The notes under the pieces: model-generated
What the model saw: the letters and a program-made list of their open reading frames with translations, nothing else
Database searches by the model: none
Told to the model about the DNA's origin: nothing
Origin: Pseudolabrys taiwanensis
Lineage (GTDB): Bacteria > Pseudomonadota > Alphaproteobacteria > Rhizobiales > Xanthobacteraceae
Reading direction: 5' to 3'
Assembly (NCBI RefSeq): GCF_003367395.1
Contig: NZ_CP031417.1
Location: 4,154,001 to 4,218,000 of the forward strand
DNA length: 64,000 bases
Made by a program: the position numbers and the translations under genes
Shown: positions 33,246 to 44,611 of the stretch, piece by piece
Position numbering within the stretch: the first letter of the stretch is position 1
Layout of the letters: each line of letters opens with the position of its first letter

Positions 33246-34685
33246 ATGTCGATGTTCGAGCGTGCCGGAGCGGGTCTGTCGGATTGGCTGGCGAATGCGC
33301 CCGACGTCGCCGAGCTCGTCAAGGGATCGGCCGTCAATCTCGCGGTGACGGGATTGTCGCGCGCCGGCAAGACCGTGTTCATCACCAGCCTGGTGCACAA
33401 TCTCCTGAGCGCGCTGCATCAGCCGCATCGGATGCCGCTGTTGAAAGTCGTCGGCGAAGGCCGCCTTGTCGCCGCCAAGCTGGTGCCGGGAACGATCGCG
33501 CTGCCGCGCTTTCCCTATGAGAGCAATATCGAGCGCATGGCGACGAGCCCGGCGGATTGGCCGGCGCGCACGACGGACATCAGCGACATCGAGATCGACA
33601 TCCGGTTCGTGCCTTCCGGCGCGCTCGGTTTCGTGCTCGGCCGTATCGGCAGCGGCATGGCGACGCTGCGGCTGAGGATCATCGACTATCCGGGCGAATG
33701 GTTGCTCGATCTGCCGTTGCTGTCGCAGAGTTACGCCGACTGGTCGCGCGCGACGCTTAAGCTCTGCCGCAACGGTCTGCGTGCCGAGGTGGCGCGCGAT
33801 TATCTTGCGTTCCTGTCCGATCATCCGCACACCACGCCGGCCAGCGACGACGACGCGCGGCGCGCGCACGAGCTTTATCGGGATTATCTGCGGGCGGCGC
33901 GCGACGAGCATGGCTTCAGCTTCTTGCAGCCGGGCCGCTTCCTCGATCCAGGCGCGCTCGCCGGCCGCGATCTCATTTGCTTTGCGCCGCTCGATATCCC
34001 GGAGGGCGTCTACCGGCCCGCCGATGGCACGTTCGGCGCGCTGATGGAGCGCCGCTTCGAGGCCTACAAGGCCGAGGTCGTGACGCCGTTTTATCACCGG
34101 CACTTCCGCAACTTCTCGCGGCAGGTGGTGTTGGTCGACGTGCTCGGCGCGTTGCTGGCCGGTCGCGAGGTGTTCGACGACACGCAGCACGCGCTCGATG
34201 CCATCCTGGAAAGCTTCCGCTACGGCCGGGGCGGCATCATCAGCCGGCTGCTCGGCAATGCGCGCATCGAGAAGGTGCTGTTTGCCGCGACGAAGGCGGA
34301 TCACGTGCCCGATGTGCAGCGCGATCATCTCGGCTCGCTCCTGCGCAGCATGATCGCGCTGCCGGCGCTGGACGTACGCAGCCAGAATGCGGCGATGGAT
34401 GTGACGGCGCTTGCCTCCGTCATCTCGACGGAAGAAGACACGCAGGAGATCGACGGCCAACGGGTGCAGGTCGTGGTCGGCAAGCCGGTCGGCAGCGAGA
34501 CGCGCGCCAAGTTCTTCGTCGGCAACGTGCCGGCCAAGCCGCCGCGGCCGGAACTCTGGGGCAAGCCCTTCCTCAATATTCCGGTGTTCGAGCCGCCGGC
34601 GATCGATGTTTCGCCGATCGACGGCATTCCCCATATGAATCTCGATCTCGCGCTCGATTATCTCATTGGGGATCGGCTGTCATGA
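33246..34685 (+). CDS. ycjX: YcjX family GTP-binding protein (DUF463)
   Basis: A 479-residue predicted P-loop NTPase. LAVTGLSRAGKTVFITSLVHNLL near residue 35 is the Walker A region; IIDYPGEWLLDLPLL is the Walker B/switch; AATKADHVP fits the NKxD-like base-recognition motif. The family is stress-induced in gammaproteobacteria but its role is not established. AAGGAAC precedes the start; a TTG two codons earlier is possible. Its TGA overlaps the next gene's ATG. Confidence 0.9.
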   Translation: MSMFERAGAGLSDWLANAPDVAELVKGSAVNLAVTGLSRAGKTVFITSLVHNLLSALHQPHRMPLLKVVGEGRLVAAKLVPGTIALPRFPYESNIERMATSPADWPARTTDISDIEIDIRFVPSGALGFVLGRIGSGMATLRLRIIDYPGEWLLDLPLLSQSYADWSRATLKLCRNGLRAEVARDYLAFLSDHPHTTPASDDDARRAHELYRDYLRAARDEHGFSFLQPGRFLDPGALAGRDLICFAPLDIPEGVYRPADGTFGALMERRFEAYKAEVVTPFYHRHFRNFSRQVVLVDVLGALLAGREVFDDTQHALDAILESFRYGRGGIISRLLGNARIEKVLFAATKADHVPDVQRDHLGSLLRSMIALPALDVRSQNAAMDVTALASVISTEEDTQEIDGQRVQVVVGKPVGSETRAKFFVGNVPAKPPRPELWGKPFLNIPVFEPPAIDVSPIDGIPHMNLDLALDYLIGDRLS

Positions 34686-35734
34686 GCCGCCAGGACGACG
34701 AGCAACCGGGCCTGCGGCCGCAGGTCTTCACGGCGGAGAAGTCGCACGCGGCGGATGCGGGCCAGCCGACGGCGCCGCGCGTCATGGTCACCGAGCAGAC
34801 CGGGCGCATTGCGCCGGCGCGGCCGGCCAAGCAGGCCGTCGCCGCCAAGCCGGCGAAGCGCCGGGGCAGTCTGCTGCGGAAGGTGGCATGGACGGGGTTA
34901 TCGGCTGCGGTCGCCGCCTGGCTCGGCATCGATCTCTATCTCTGGATCGAGCAGGCCTTCGGTTACAGCAATGGGCTCGGCTGGGCCGCAACGGCGACGG
35001 TGGCGACCGGCGTCGCGGCGGCAGGCGCGCTGACCATCCGCGAACTGCGCAGCTATCTCGACCTGAAGCATGTCGAGGATCATCAACGTGTGCTGGGCGC
35101 GCCGGCGGAAACGATGCTGGCGTCGGACGTGCAACGTGCCATCCGCGAGGTCATCGCCGAGTTGCCGAAGGATCGCGAAAGCCGCGCTGCGATCGAAGCC
35201 TTCCAGCGTCAGGTGCAGCGGCATCATACGCCGACGCAGCAGGTCGAGCTGCTGTCGCAGACCATGATGGCGCCGCTCGACCGCCGCGCCGAGGCGATCG
35301 TGCGCCGCGCCTCAACGCGCGCCTTCGGCATCACCGCCATCAGCCCGACCGCGGTCACCGATGCCGTGTTCTTCATCTACACAGCGGTGCGCATGTTGCG
35401 CGAGGTCGCGGCCTGCTACGGCCATCGGCCGACGGCTTTCGCCACGGGCCATCTGATCCGGCGGCTGATCGGCGAGGCCGGCAAGCTCGGTGCGATCGAC
35501 CTGGCGGGCGCGGCGTTGTCGCAGCATCTCGGCGGCGCGGTGCTCGAACGTCTGGCGACGGACGCGGCGGAATCCGCCTATGCCGCGCAGCGCATGGCGC
35601 GGCTCGGTCTCGTGACGATGGGGCTGTGCCGGCCGGTGCCGTTCCGGCCCGGCGAGATTCCGGGCATCACGTCGTCGCTGATCGGCAATCTGCTTTCGAA
35701 AAGGTCGAACGCGCCGCAGGATGCCGAGCGCTAG
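34682..35734 (+). CDS. ycjF: YcjF family membrane protein (TIGR01620/DUF697)
   Basis: A 350-residue protein with a long Ala/Pro/Lys-rich cytosolic head (1-65), two membrane segments (around 70-92 and 98-118), a helical region (RELRSYLDLKHVEDHQRVLGA onward) and a C-terminal DUF697 domain with further hydrophobic helices (FGITAISPTAVTDAVFFIYTAVRML). It is the invariable partner of ycjX, here with a 4-base ATGA overlap. It probably acts with YcjX at the inner membrane; mechanism unknown. Confidence 0.88.
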   Translation: MSRQDDEQPGLRPQVFTAEKSHAADAGQPTAPRVMVTEQTGRIAPARPAKQAVAAKPAKRRGSLLRKVAWTGLSAAVAAWLGIDLYLWIEQAFGYSNGLGWAATATVATGVAAAGALTIRELRSYLDLKHVEDHQRVLGAPAETMLASDVQRAIREVIAELPKDRESRAAIEAFQRQVQRHHTPTQQVELLSQTMMAPLDRRAEAIVRRASTRAFGITAISPTAVTDAVFFIYTAVRMLREVAACYGHRPTAFATGHLIRRLIGEAGKLGAIDLAGAALSQHLGGAVLERLATDAAESAYAAQRMARLGLVTMGLCRPVPFRPGEIPGITSSLIGNLLSKRSNAPQDAER

Positions 35735-35746
35735 CCTGGGCCCGGG

Positions 35747-36211
35747 ATGGATCTCACACGATTCTGGAATGCAATGGCGGCCGGTCTCTGCGGCAGCCTC
35801 GCGCATACAGCGCTGATGGCGTTCAAGGCCTCAGCCGGCCTCTTGCCGTCGTTCTCGCCTTATGACGACCTGCAGGCGATGCTCGCGCGCCTGGTTGGCG
35901 GTGCCGTGCCGCCGCTCGCCGTTTGGGCGCTGTCCTATTTCAACGGCTCGGTTGTCCTGGGCTTCCTCTTCGGCCGTCTGCATCGTTATCTGCCTGCACG
36001 CACCGGCGCGGGTAAAGGCGCGATCTTCGGTCTCGGCGTCTGGATATTGATGGGGCTCGTCTTCTTTCCCGCCATCGGCAAGGGCTTGTTTGCGGCGCAG
36101 ACGCCGCTCGGTCTCGCGCCGACGTTGTTCTCACTGGCGATGGTGCTGACCTACAGCATCACGCTCGGCGTCACTTACGCGGTGTTCAGCACCCAGCGCG
36201 CGGCTCGGTAA
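35747..36211 (+). CDS. Small integral membrane protein of unknown function
   Basis: Encodes 154 residues with four predicted membrane helices (around 7-25, 45-75, 90-110 and 122-145). An N-terminal MDLTRFWNAMAAGLCGSLAHTALM and Gly-rich VVLGFLFGRL are the most distinctive parts. It lies 12 bases after ycjF, suggesting co-transcription, but it is not a regular member of that pair as far as I know. No catalytic or transport motif is recognised. Confidence 0.7.
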   Translation: MDLTRFWNAMAAGLCGSLAHTALMAFKASAGLLPSFSPYDDLQAMLARLVGGAVPPLAVWALSYFNGSVVLGFLFGRLHRYLPARTGAGKGAIFGLGVWILMGLVFFPAIGKGLFAAQTPLGLAPTLFSLAMVLTYSITLGVTYAVFSTQRAAR

Positions 36212-36246
36212 ACGCCGTTCATTCCCGCTCCGGCGCGACGACGCTC

Positions 36247-36783
36247 TCACCGCATCTTCGACTTCAGCGTGATCGCCGGGCCGTCGACGACGAATTTGCC
36301 GTAACCGTGGTGATGGATGGTCTTGGCGTTCTTCTGCTTGGGATCGCGCCAGGCCTGCACGACTTCCAGGATGAACATGTTGTAGCGGTTGACCATTCGC
36401 TTATCGATCACTTTGCATTCGAGATTGGCGAAGCATTCCTCGATCAGCGGCGCCTGTACTTGCGCGGCCGGCCGTGGCGTGAGCTTGAAGGCCTTGAATT
36501 TGTCGGTGTCGCGGCCTGAGCAGTTGCCGACCTTCACGACCTTGGCTGCGATCTTGCGCGACGGGATCGCGATCACGCATTCGCCGGTCGCCCGCAGCGC
36601 CTCGAACGAATAGTCGCCGCCGCTGCAGATGCAGGCAATGAGGGGTGGCTCGAACTCGACCATCATGTGCCACGACATGGTCATGACATTAGGATGGCCT
36701 TTGCGGGCGGTGGTGAGCAGCACCACGGGACCAGGCTCGATGAGAGCATACACCTCCGAGAGGGGCAGCTCTTTCTGAGTCAT
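36247..36783 (-). CDS. Flavin reductase family protein
   Basis: A 178-residue FMN-binding split-barrel protein. Characteristic parts are PVVLLTTARKGHPNVMTMSWHMMVEFEPPLIACICS and CVIAIPSRKIAAKVVKVGNCSGRDTDKFKAF. Such proteins use NAD(P)H to reduce flavin or act as flavoenzymes on unknown substrates; the partner is not identifiable here. Its ATG overlaps the ccmG stop by four bases, so it is the last cistron of the ccm operon, an association not required for cytochrome maturation. Confidence 0.85.
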   Translation of the reverse strand: MTQKELPLSEVYALIEPGPVVLLTTARKGHPNVMTMSWHMMVEFEPPLIACICSGGDYSFEALRATGECVIAIPSRKIAAKVVKVGNCSGRDTDKFKAFKLTPRPAAQVQAPLIEECFANLECKVIDKRMVNRYNMFILEVVQAWRDPKQKNAKTIHHHGYGKFVVDGPAITLKSKMR

Positions 36784-37367
36784 GGCTTCAGCGCCTTCTC
36801 GATCTCCGGCATCAGCACCCGGGCGAGATTGTCGGCGGTGATCGGCCCGACGAGCTTGTAGGCGATGTGGCCGTCGCGTCCGACAAGGAAGGTCTCGGGC
36901 ACGCCGTAGACACCCCAGTCGATCGAGGTGCGGCCGTTGTCGTCGCGGCCGACGACGGCGAACGGGTTGCCATAGCGGTTGAGGAAACGGCGCGCGTTGT
37001 CCGCCGAGTCCTTGTAGTTGATGCCGGCGAGCTGGATGCGCTTGTCCTTGGCGAGCTGGTCGAGAAACGGCACTTCGTCGTGGCACGGCACGCACCACGA
37101 GGCCCACACGTTCACCAAAGTGACCTGGCCTTTAAAGGCATCGTTGGTGAGTCCGGATACCGGTTTGCCATCGTGCTCGATGCCGGCAAGCGGCGGTAGT
37201 TCAGTTTTCGGCGCGGGATGGCCGATCAACGCGGAGGGAATGCGCGAGGGATCGCCGCTGCCGAGACGGAAAAAGAACAGTCCGGCCAGCGCGAGAAAGA
37301 CGATAAGCGGCAGCAGCACGAGGATGCCGCGGCGGCTCGGGGACGTCTGTTCGGCTTCGGTGCTCAC
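36780..37367 (-). CDS. ccmG: Cytochrome c biogenesis thioredoxin CcmG/DsbE
   Basis: Membrane-anchored periplasmic thioredoxin that reduces apocytochrome c haem-binding cysteines. 195 residues: one N-terminal helix (15-34), then a thioredoxin fold with the active site WASWCVPC and the GVYGVPETFLVGRDG cis-Pro region typical of CcmG. It starts four bases before the ccmD stop. It would prepare cytochromes such as SorB for haem attachment. Confidence 0.95.
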   Translation of the reverse strand: MSTEAEQTSPSRRGILVLLPLIVFLALAGLFFFRLGSGDPSRIPSALIGHPAPKTELPPLAGIEHDGKPVSGLTNDAFKGQVTLVNVWASWCVPCHDEVPFLDQLAKDKRIQLAGINYKDSADNARRFLNRYGNPFAVVGRDDNGRTSIDWGVYGVPETFLVGRDGHIAYKLVGPITADNLARVLMPEIEKALKP

Positions 37368-37537
37368 GACTGGCCCTCGTTCCGTGCGCGGCGCCCGACC
37401 CCGCGCTCCTCGAGTTCGCCGAGCACGCGGCGCTGCGCGCTGTAATCGAGAACGACCCAGGCAACCATCGCCGCGATCACGAAGGCGGTCAGCGCATAGG
37501 AAGCGATGATGAAGTCGGCATGCGGCCCGAGGCTCAT
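37364..37537 (-). CDS. ccmD: Haem exporter protein CcmD
   Basis: A 57-residue protein with one membrane helix (about 9-30, FIIASYALTAFVIAAMVAWVVL) followed by the usual DYSAQRRVLGELEERG cytoplasmic amphipathic stretch. CcmD helps CcmABC release holo-CcmE. The frame opens further upstream into repeat sequence; the ATG at 37537 with GGAAAAAGC upstream gives the family length. It overlaps ccmG by four bases. Confidence 0.9.
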   Translation of the reverse strand: MSLGPHADFIIASYALTAFVIAAMVAWVVLDYSAQRRVLGELEERGVGRRARNEGQS

Positions 37538-37553
37538 GCGCTTTTTCCTTCGC

Positions 37554-37598
37554 GCATGACCTCGTCCGAAAACCGGTTCCCCCTTTTCGGGATCATGC
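37554..37598. repeat. Short palindromic repeat between ccmC and ccmD
   Basis: GCATGACCTCGTCCGAAAACCGG and CCCCCTTTTCGGGATCATGC form inverted ends. This type is common in Rhizobiales intergenic regions and differs from the others in this window. Confidence 0.65.
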
Positions 37599-38333
37599 GC
37601 CGGCCTCCGCGAAGCGCTGCGCTTCCATGAGCTGCATGGTGCGCACGCGTCGCCGTAGGATCTCGTTGCGCATGACGGCAAGATGCAGCGTGAAGAACAA
37701 ACAAGTAAACGCGGCCGCCATGATCAGCAGCGGCGTCAGGATCGACGGATCGATGGCCGAGCCGCCGATGCGCAGGATCGAAGCCGGCTGGTGCAGCGTG
37801 TTCCACCAGTCGACGGAGAACTTGATGATGGGCAGGTTGACCGCCCCGACCAGCGACAGGATCGCTGCGGCGCGCGCGCCGCGGCCGGGATCTTCGGCCG
37901 TCCAATAGAGCGCAAGTACGCCGAGATAGAGCAGCAGCAGCACCAGCATCGAGGTGAGGCGCGCGTCCCACACCCAATAGGTTCCCCAGGTCGGCCGGCC
38001 CCACAGCGAGCCGGTAACGAGGCAGATGAAGGTGAACGCGGCGCCGATCGGGGCGGCGGCCTTGCCGGCGACGTCGGCGAGCGGATGACGCCAGACCAAA
38101 GTGCCGAGCGCAGCGACGCTCATCAGGCCCCAGCCCATCATGCCAAGCCACGCCGCCGGAACATGCAGGAACATGATCTTCACGGTGGCGCCCTGCTGAT
38201 AGTCGTCAGGCGCACCGATCGCGCGGTAGAGGCCAATGGCGAACAGGATCGCGGTCGCCGCCGCGAGCCAGGGCAGGACGGCGTTCACGAGCCGCAGGAA
38301 ACGCGTCGGATTGGCGAAGTCGATCAGGGCCAT
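37593..38333 (-). CDS. ccmC: Haem transporter permease CcmC
   Basis: A 246-residue, six-helix inner-membrane protein that loads haem onto CcmE. The tryptophan-rich haem signature is intact: SLWGRPTWGTYWVWDARLTSMLVL. Flanking histidines (FLHVPAAWLGMMGW and FFTLHLAVMR) are the usual axial-ligand candidates. It lies 47 bases after ccmB. Confidence 0.95.
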   Translation of the reverse strand: MALIDFANPTRFLRLVNAVLPWLAAATAILFAIGLYRAIGAPDDYQQGATVKIMFLHVPAAWLGMMGWGLMSVAALGTLVWRHPLADVAGKAAAPIGAAFTFICLVTGSLWGRPTWGTYWVWDARLTSMLVLLLLYLGVLALYWTAEDPGRGARAAAILSLVGAVNLPIIKFSVDWWNTLHQPASILRIGGSAIDPSILTPLLIMAAAFTCLFFTLHLAVMRNEILRRRVRTMQLMEAQRFAEAGA

Positions 38334-38380
38334 GGCGGCTATCTAGTCGTGTGCGGGATCGCGGGCAATGCGGCCATGTC

Positions 38381-39049
38381 TTACTCCAGCCCGTGTCGGA
38401 GCGCCGCCGCTGCCGCGACCGGACCGAGCACGAGACTGCCGAGCGATAGCGCGCAAAGAATGGTGAAAGGCGGGCCGAACGGGGCCGGGCCGACGATGGC
38501 GGCATTGGCCGCCGCTACGCCGAAGATCAGGACGGGGATGGTCAGCGGCAGCACCAGCACCGCCAGCAACAGGCCGCCGCGGCGAAGCGCGACCGAGAGG
38601 GCGGCGCCGATCAGCCCGATGAAGGTGAGCGCCGGCGTGCCGGCGAGCAAAGTGAGCGCGACGACGCCCATGGCTTTCAGCTCGACATTCAGCATGAGGC
38701 CCAGCACCGGCGCGATGATCACCAGCGGCAGCCCGGTGGTCAGCCAGTGAGCGATGGCTTTGGCGAGAACGGCGAGTTCGAGCGGCATGGCGCCCATCAT
38801 TAGAAGGTCGAGCGAGCCGTCCTCATGATCCACCGCAAAAAGCCGGTCGAGCGCCAGCAGGCTGGCGAGCAGCGCGCCGAGCCAGAGGATGGCCGGGCCG
38901 ATGCGGGCGAGCAGATTGAGGTCGGGGCCGACGGCGAACGGCATCATCACCACGACGATGAGGAAGAACAGCGCGCCCATCAGCGCGCCACCGCCGACGC
39001 GGATCGACAGGCGCATGTCGCGCAGGAGCAGGGCCAAAAGCGCGTTCAC
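38381..39049 (-). CDS. ccmB: Haem ABC exporter permease CcmB
   Basis: A 222-residue, six-helix permease starting at a GTG (39049) with GGAGA upstream: the family start NALLLRDMRLSIR-like is reproduced, whereas the upstream ATG of the same frame would read through a repeat. Motif DHEDGSLDLLMMGAMPLELAVLAKA is typical. With CcmA it forms the ATP-driven part of the CcmABCD haem-handling complex. Confidence 0.92.
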   Translation of the reverse strand: MNALLALLLRDMRLSIRVGGGALMGALFFLIVVVMMPFAVGPDLNLLARIGPAILWLGALLASLLALDRLFAVDHEDGSLDLLMMGAMPLELAVLAKAIAHWLTTGLPLVIIAPVLGLMLNVELKAMGVVALTLLAGTPALTFIGLIGAALSVALRRGGLLLAVLVLPLTIPVLIFGVAAANAAIVGPAPFGPPFTILCALSLGSLVLGPVAAAAALRHGLE

Positions 39050-39104
39050 GCGCGTCTCCGGGTCAAAAATGTGGTCATGGCTGATTGCCCCACGCACGAC
39101 GCGC

Positions 39105-39212
39105 GCCCTCTCCCCTAGTGGGGGAGGGTTGGGGAGGGGGGTAGCCGTGGACGAACTGTGCTCGGCCCGAAGGACCCCCACCCCTGACCCCTCCCCGCAA
39201 GGGGGAGGGGAC
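39105..39212. repeat. Palindromic repeat between ccmA and ccmB
   Basis: CCCTCTCCCCTAGTGGGGGAGGGTTGGGGAGGGGGGTAG-type arm and its inverted partner (CCCCCACCCCTGACCCC, TCCCCGCAAGGGGGAGGGG). Same element as the one inside the RluA gene. It separates ccmA from ccmB, which usually touch. Confidence 0.88.
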
Positions 39213-39244
39213 CATGCTGCGGCAGGTGGCTGCTTCGTCGAGGA

Positions 39245-39850
39245 TCATATCGCCGGCCCCAATCGCATCTCGCGCGGATCTCGGAGGCCGATGGGCCCGT
39301 GGGTCGCTGCGACAATGAGTCCACCGCCGGCGAGATGGTCCTGCATCAGCTCGGCCAGCCGTGTTTGCGACGCGGTGTCGAGCGCCGAGGTCGGCTCGTC
39401 CAGCAGCCAGATCGGCCGCTTCGCCGCCAGCAGCCGGGCGATGGACAAACGGCGCCGCTGGCCGGCGGAGAGGTAGGCCGCTGGCAGACCCGCCAGGGGA
39501 GCCAGGCCGACGGCTTCGAGCGCCGGTCCGACGCCGCCGTGCCCGCCGCCGAGGAAAGTGGTCCAGAACGACAGATTTTCCGCCACCGACAGCGACGGCT
39601 TCAGTGCGTCATGATGCCCGAGGTAATGCGTCTGCTCGGCGATACTCGCGTCGTCCGCGCCGCCGTCGAGGCTCAGGCGCCCGTCCGCGATTCGGACGAG
39701 GCCGGCGATCATGCGCAGCAAAGACGACTTGCCGGCACCGTTGCGGCCGGTCACCAGCAGGGCCTCGCCGCCGCCGAGCGCGAAGCTCAAGCCTGTGAAT
39801 ACCGTGCGGCCGCCGCGGCTGCAGGCCAGGTTCTCGGCGCGAAGCTGCAT
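39245..39850 (-). CDS. ccmA: Haem ABC exporter ATPase CcmA
   Basis: A 201-residue ABC ATPase. Walker [10 protein letters not shown] (35-43), signature [15 protein letters not shown], Walker [14 protein letters not shown] and switch His in VAATHG are complete. It powers release of holo-CcmE from CcmC/D. It is divergent from acnA with a ~250-base gap between. An ATGA overlap with an upstream open frame of about 60 codons is visible but unsupported as a gene. Confidence 0.95.
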   Translation of the reverse strand: MQLRAENLACSRGGRTVFTGLSFALGGGEALLVTGRNGAGKSSLLRMIAGLVRIADGRLSLDGGADDASIAEQTHYLGHHDALKPSLSVAENLSFWTTFLGGGHGGVGPALEAVGLAPLAGLPAAYLSAGQRRRLSIARLLAAKRPIWLLDEPTSALDTASQTRLAELMQDHLAGGGLIVAATHGPIGLRDPREMRLGPAI

Positions 39851-40099
39851 CAGGTCGGCCGCGCCGTAAGCGCCGTACGCAGATCAGCATTGTGCGGAAG
39901 CCGCAAATTTCTGCGCATCTTTGAGAACCGTTCCAGTAAATATGGCGCCCGGCGCGAAAAGACCTTATAAGCCCGCACCTGCGCCGTCACGAAATCGGAC
40001 TTCGATCGCAAGTCTTGGCCGGTTGGAATTTTTTCCATCCTTCCTCGCACTTGGACGAAGCGCCAGCGCCGCCGATCCCGCCCGGGAATGGAACAGCCC

Positions 40100-42805
<2,706 letters not shown>

Positions 42806-42836
42806 CCGCCAATTGTTGGGCCTCCCACATTCTGGA

Positions 42837-42862
42837 CGCCACTCACTGCGAAGTGAGTGGCG
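42837..42862 (+). terminator. Stem-loop after acnA
   Basis: A 10-bp perfect stem CGCCACTCAC/GTGAGTGGCG with a TGCGAA loop, 32 bases after the acnA stop. No U-tract follows, so termination efficiency is uncertain; it may only protect the 3' end. Confidence 0.45.
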
Positions 42863-42921
42863 TGTGTACGGCGAGGTACCTTATATGGTGCCTTGTGGGC
42901 ACGGGGGATCGTGGGATCGGC

Positions 42922-43659
42922 ATGAATAATCGCCACACGGCCTTTGCGGTCGCATTACTGTGCGCCGTTAACATTCCGGCTTATGCCGGCGAGCCGCGCG
43001 CTGTCATCGAACTCTTCACCAGTCAGGGCTGCTCGTCCTGTCCGCCTGCGGACAAGCTGCTGGGCGAGTTCGCGCATGACCCGTCCGTGGTCGCGCTGAC
43101 ATTGCCCGTCGATTACTGGGACTATCTCGGCTGGAAGGACACGCTCGCGCTGCATGGCCACTCGAAGCGGCAGCGCGCCTATGCCGAAGCCCGCGGTGAC
43201 CGCGAGGTCTATACGCCGCAGGTCGTCGTTAACGGCATGATCCACGTGCTGGGCAGCGATAAGCCCGCGATCGAAAAAGCGATCAACGAAACGCGCACGA
43301 TGGACGCGCCGCTGACGGTCCCGGTGACGATGACGGTGGCCGACGGCAAGGTCACGGTTCATGTGCCTTCTGCGAACGGTCAACGCAGCGGGGAAGTGTG
43401 GCTGTGCCCCTATGCGAGCAAGGCCGAGGTGACGATCGGCCGTGGCGAGAACAGCGGCCGCACCTTCACCTACTACAATGTCGTGCGTCGCTGGGTGAAG
43501 CTCGGTGACTGGAAGGGTGGCGCCGAAAGCTTCACGGTGCCGGTCGCCGACGTGACCAAAGGCGATGCGAATGTCGATCACGCCGCCGTGCTGGTCCAGA
43601 GCGGCGCGGCCGCCAAGCCGGGTGCGATGCTCGGCGTCGCCACGGCGAACCTGAAGTAG
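42922..43659 (+). CDS. DUF1223 thioredoxin-like secreted protein
   Basis: Encodes 245 residues from the ATG at 42922. A signal peptide (1-22, cleavage near AYA-GEP) precedes a thioredoxin-like domain with the CxxC motif in FTSQGCSSCPPADKLLGE, then VYTPQVVVNG with a cis-Pro-like site, and a C-terminal beta domain. DUF1223 proteins are common in Rhizobiales, usually beside acnA as here. The redox motif suggests a periplasmic thiol function; the partner is unknown. Confidence 0.88.
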   Translation: MNNRHTAFAVALLCAVNIPAYAGEPRAVIELFTSQGCSSCPPADKLLGEFAHDPSVVALTLPVDYWDYLGWKDTLALHGHSKRQRAYAEARGDREVYTPQVVVNGMIHVLGSDKPAIEKAINETRTMDAPLTVPVTMTVADGKVTVHVPSANGQRSGEVWLCPYASKAEVTIGRGENSGRTFTYYNVVRRWVKLGDWKGGAESFTVPVADVTKGDANVDHAAVLVQSGAAAKPGAMLGVATANLK

Positions 43660-43683
43660 TTCTTCTCCGCAAGCAGCATCGAA

Positions 43684-43741
43684 GCCGTCATCCTGAGGCG
43701 TGCGCTATCAAGCGCGCCTCGAAGGATGCACGGCTTTTTGA
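43684..43741 (+). terminator. Repeat-derived hairpin with T-run
   Basis: GCCGTCATCCTGAGGCGTGCGC and GCGCGCCTCGAAGGATGCACGGC pair around TATCAA and are followed by TTTTTG. A member of the CCTGAGG repeat family placed 25 bases after the DUF1223 stop, where it can serve as a rho-independent terminator. Confidence 0.7.
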
Positions 43742-43765
43742 GTTTGTGTGTTCGCGGGGGGAGCT

Positions 43766-43965
43766 GAAAAAAATTAGGGCCGGTCATGCCGGCCCGAGTC
43801 TTGGGGATTGAACCGTACGCTGAACTCAACTGGCCCGGTCGGCCGAACCCCGGGGGGCTGGGGGGCTGAGGAATCCGGCGCTCGTACCGGACCGGGCCAT
43901 GAGGCAACGATGCTGTTATCCCAATGCAGCGTGTCCGGCGGTTGACCGGAATGAGGCGTTATTGT
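43766..43965 (-). ncRNA. Candidate structured small RNA with its own terminator
   Basis: Reading leftward, the sequence ends in GGGCCGG-CATGA-CCGGCCC followed by TAATTTTTTTC (43795-43766), a good rho-independent terminator that no minus-strand gene here needs. Upstream lie GGCCCGGTC/GACCGGGCC (43898-43890 with 43840-43832), an internal CCGG hairpin, GCTG/CAGC (43930-43912) and CCGGTC/GCCGG (43950-43934) hairpins. No good reading frame exists on this strand. The 5' end is not defined and the family is not recognised. Confidence 0.5.
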
Positions 43966-44102
43966 GGGGCGCTTTAACGACTTCGTGATCGTTTACGCGC
44001 GGCAATTCGCTCTCCGCAGCGCCGATATGAACGGTAAACGAGGCTCTTGCCGTCGGCCGTTGGCGGGGCGATCATGACACTTCGATTACGAGGAGGCGCC
44101 GC

Positions 44103-44477
44103 ATGGCGATCGGGACCGGCGATACTGAACCCAGCCAGTTTTCGGGGGGCGGACCAGCGGTGCGTTCCCCCCTGAACCAGGTCACCTTCAATCGCCGCGA
44201 ACTCAACCGCATCCTGGATCTCTACGGCCGTATGGTCGCCGCCGGCGAATGGCGCGATTACGCGATCGACTTCCTCAAGGACAAAGCGGTGTTTTCGGTT
44301 TTCCGCCGTTCATCCGAAGTGCCGCTATACCGCATCGAGAAAGACCCCAAGCTGGCGCAACGTCAGGGCGCTTACAGCGTCATTTCCGCCAGCGGTCATA
44401 TTCTGCGCCGTGGCCATGAACTCGATCGCGTGCTGCGCGTGATCGACAAGTCGTCGCTGTCGCTGGTGGCGGGGTAG
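44103..44477 (+). CDS. DUF2794 domain protein
   Basis: A 124-residue soluble protein behind a strong GAGGAGG site. The conserved part is VTFNRRELNRILDLYGRMVAAGEWRDYAIDFLKDKAVFSVFRRSSEVPLYRIEKDPKLAQRQGAYSV in broad outline (positions 26-95), matching DUF2794, an alphaproteobacterial family of unknown function. It is preceded by about 440 bases without a protein gene, which hold a terminator and the candidate RNA. No operon partner. Confidence 0.88.
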   Translation: MAIGTGDTEPSQFSGGGPAVRSPLNQVTFNRRELNRILDLYGRMVAAGEWRDYAIDFLKDKAVFSVFRRSSEVPLYRIEKDPKLAQRQGAYSVISASGHILRRGHELDRVLRVIDKSSLSLVAG

Positions 44478-44505
44478 CTCTTACCGCCGTTCGCCTCTCT
44501 CCAAC

Positions 44506-44596
44506 TGATCCTGAGGAGCGCACGAAGTGCGCGTCTCGAAGGATGGCCGGCCCGACGCTTCGAGACGGTCGCTGCGCGGCCTCCGCGGCATGAGGC
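44506..44596. repeat. Palindromic repeat, CCTGAGG family
   Basis: GATCCTGAGGAGCGCACGAAGTGCGCGTCTCGAAGGATGG folds on itself, followed by CGCTTCGAGACGGTCGCTGCGCGGCCTCCGCGGCATGAGG. It lies between convergent DUF2794 and GNAT genes. Confidence 0.75.
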
Positions 44597-44611
44597 CGAA
44601 CGAGGCCTTGC

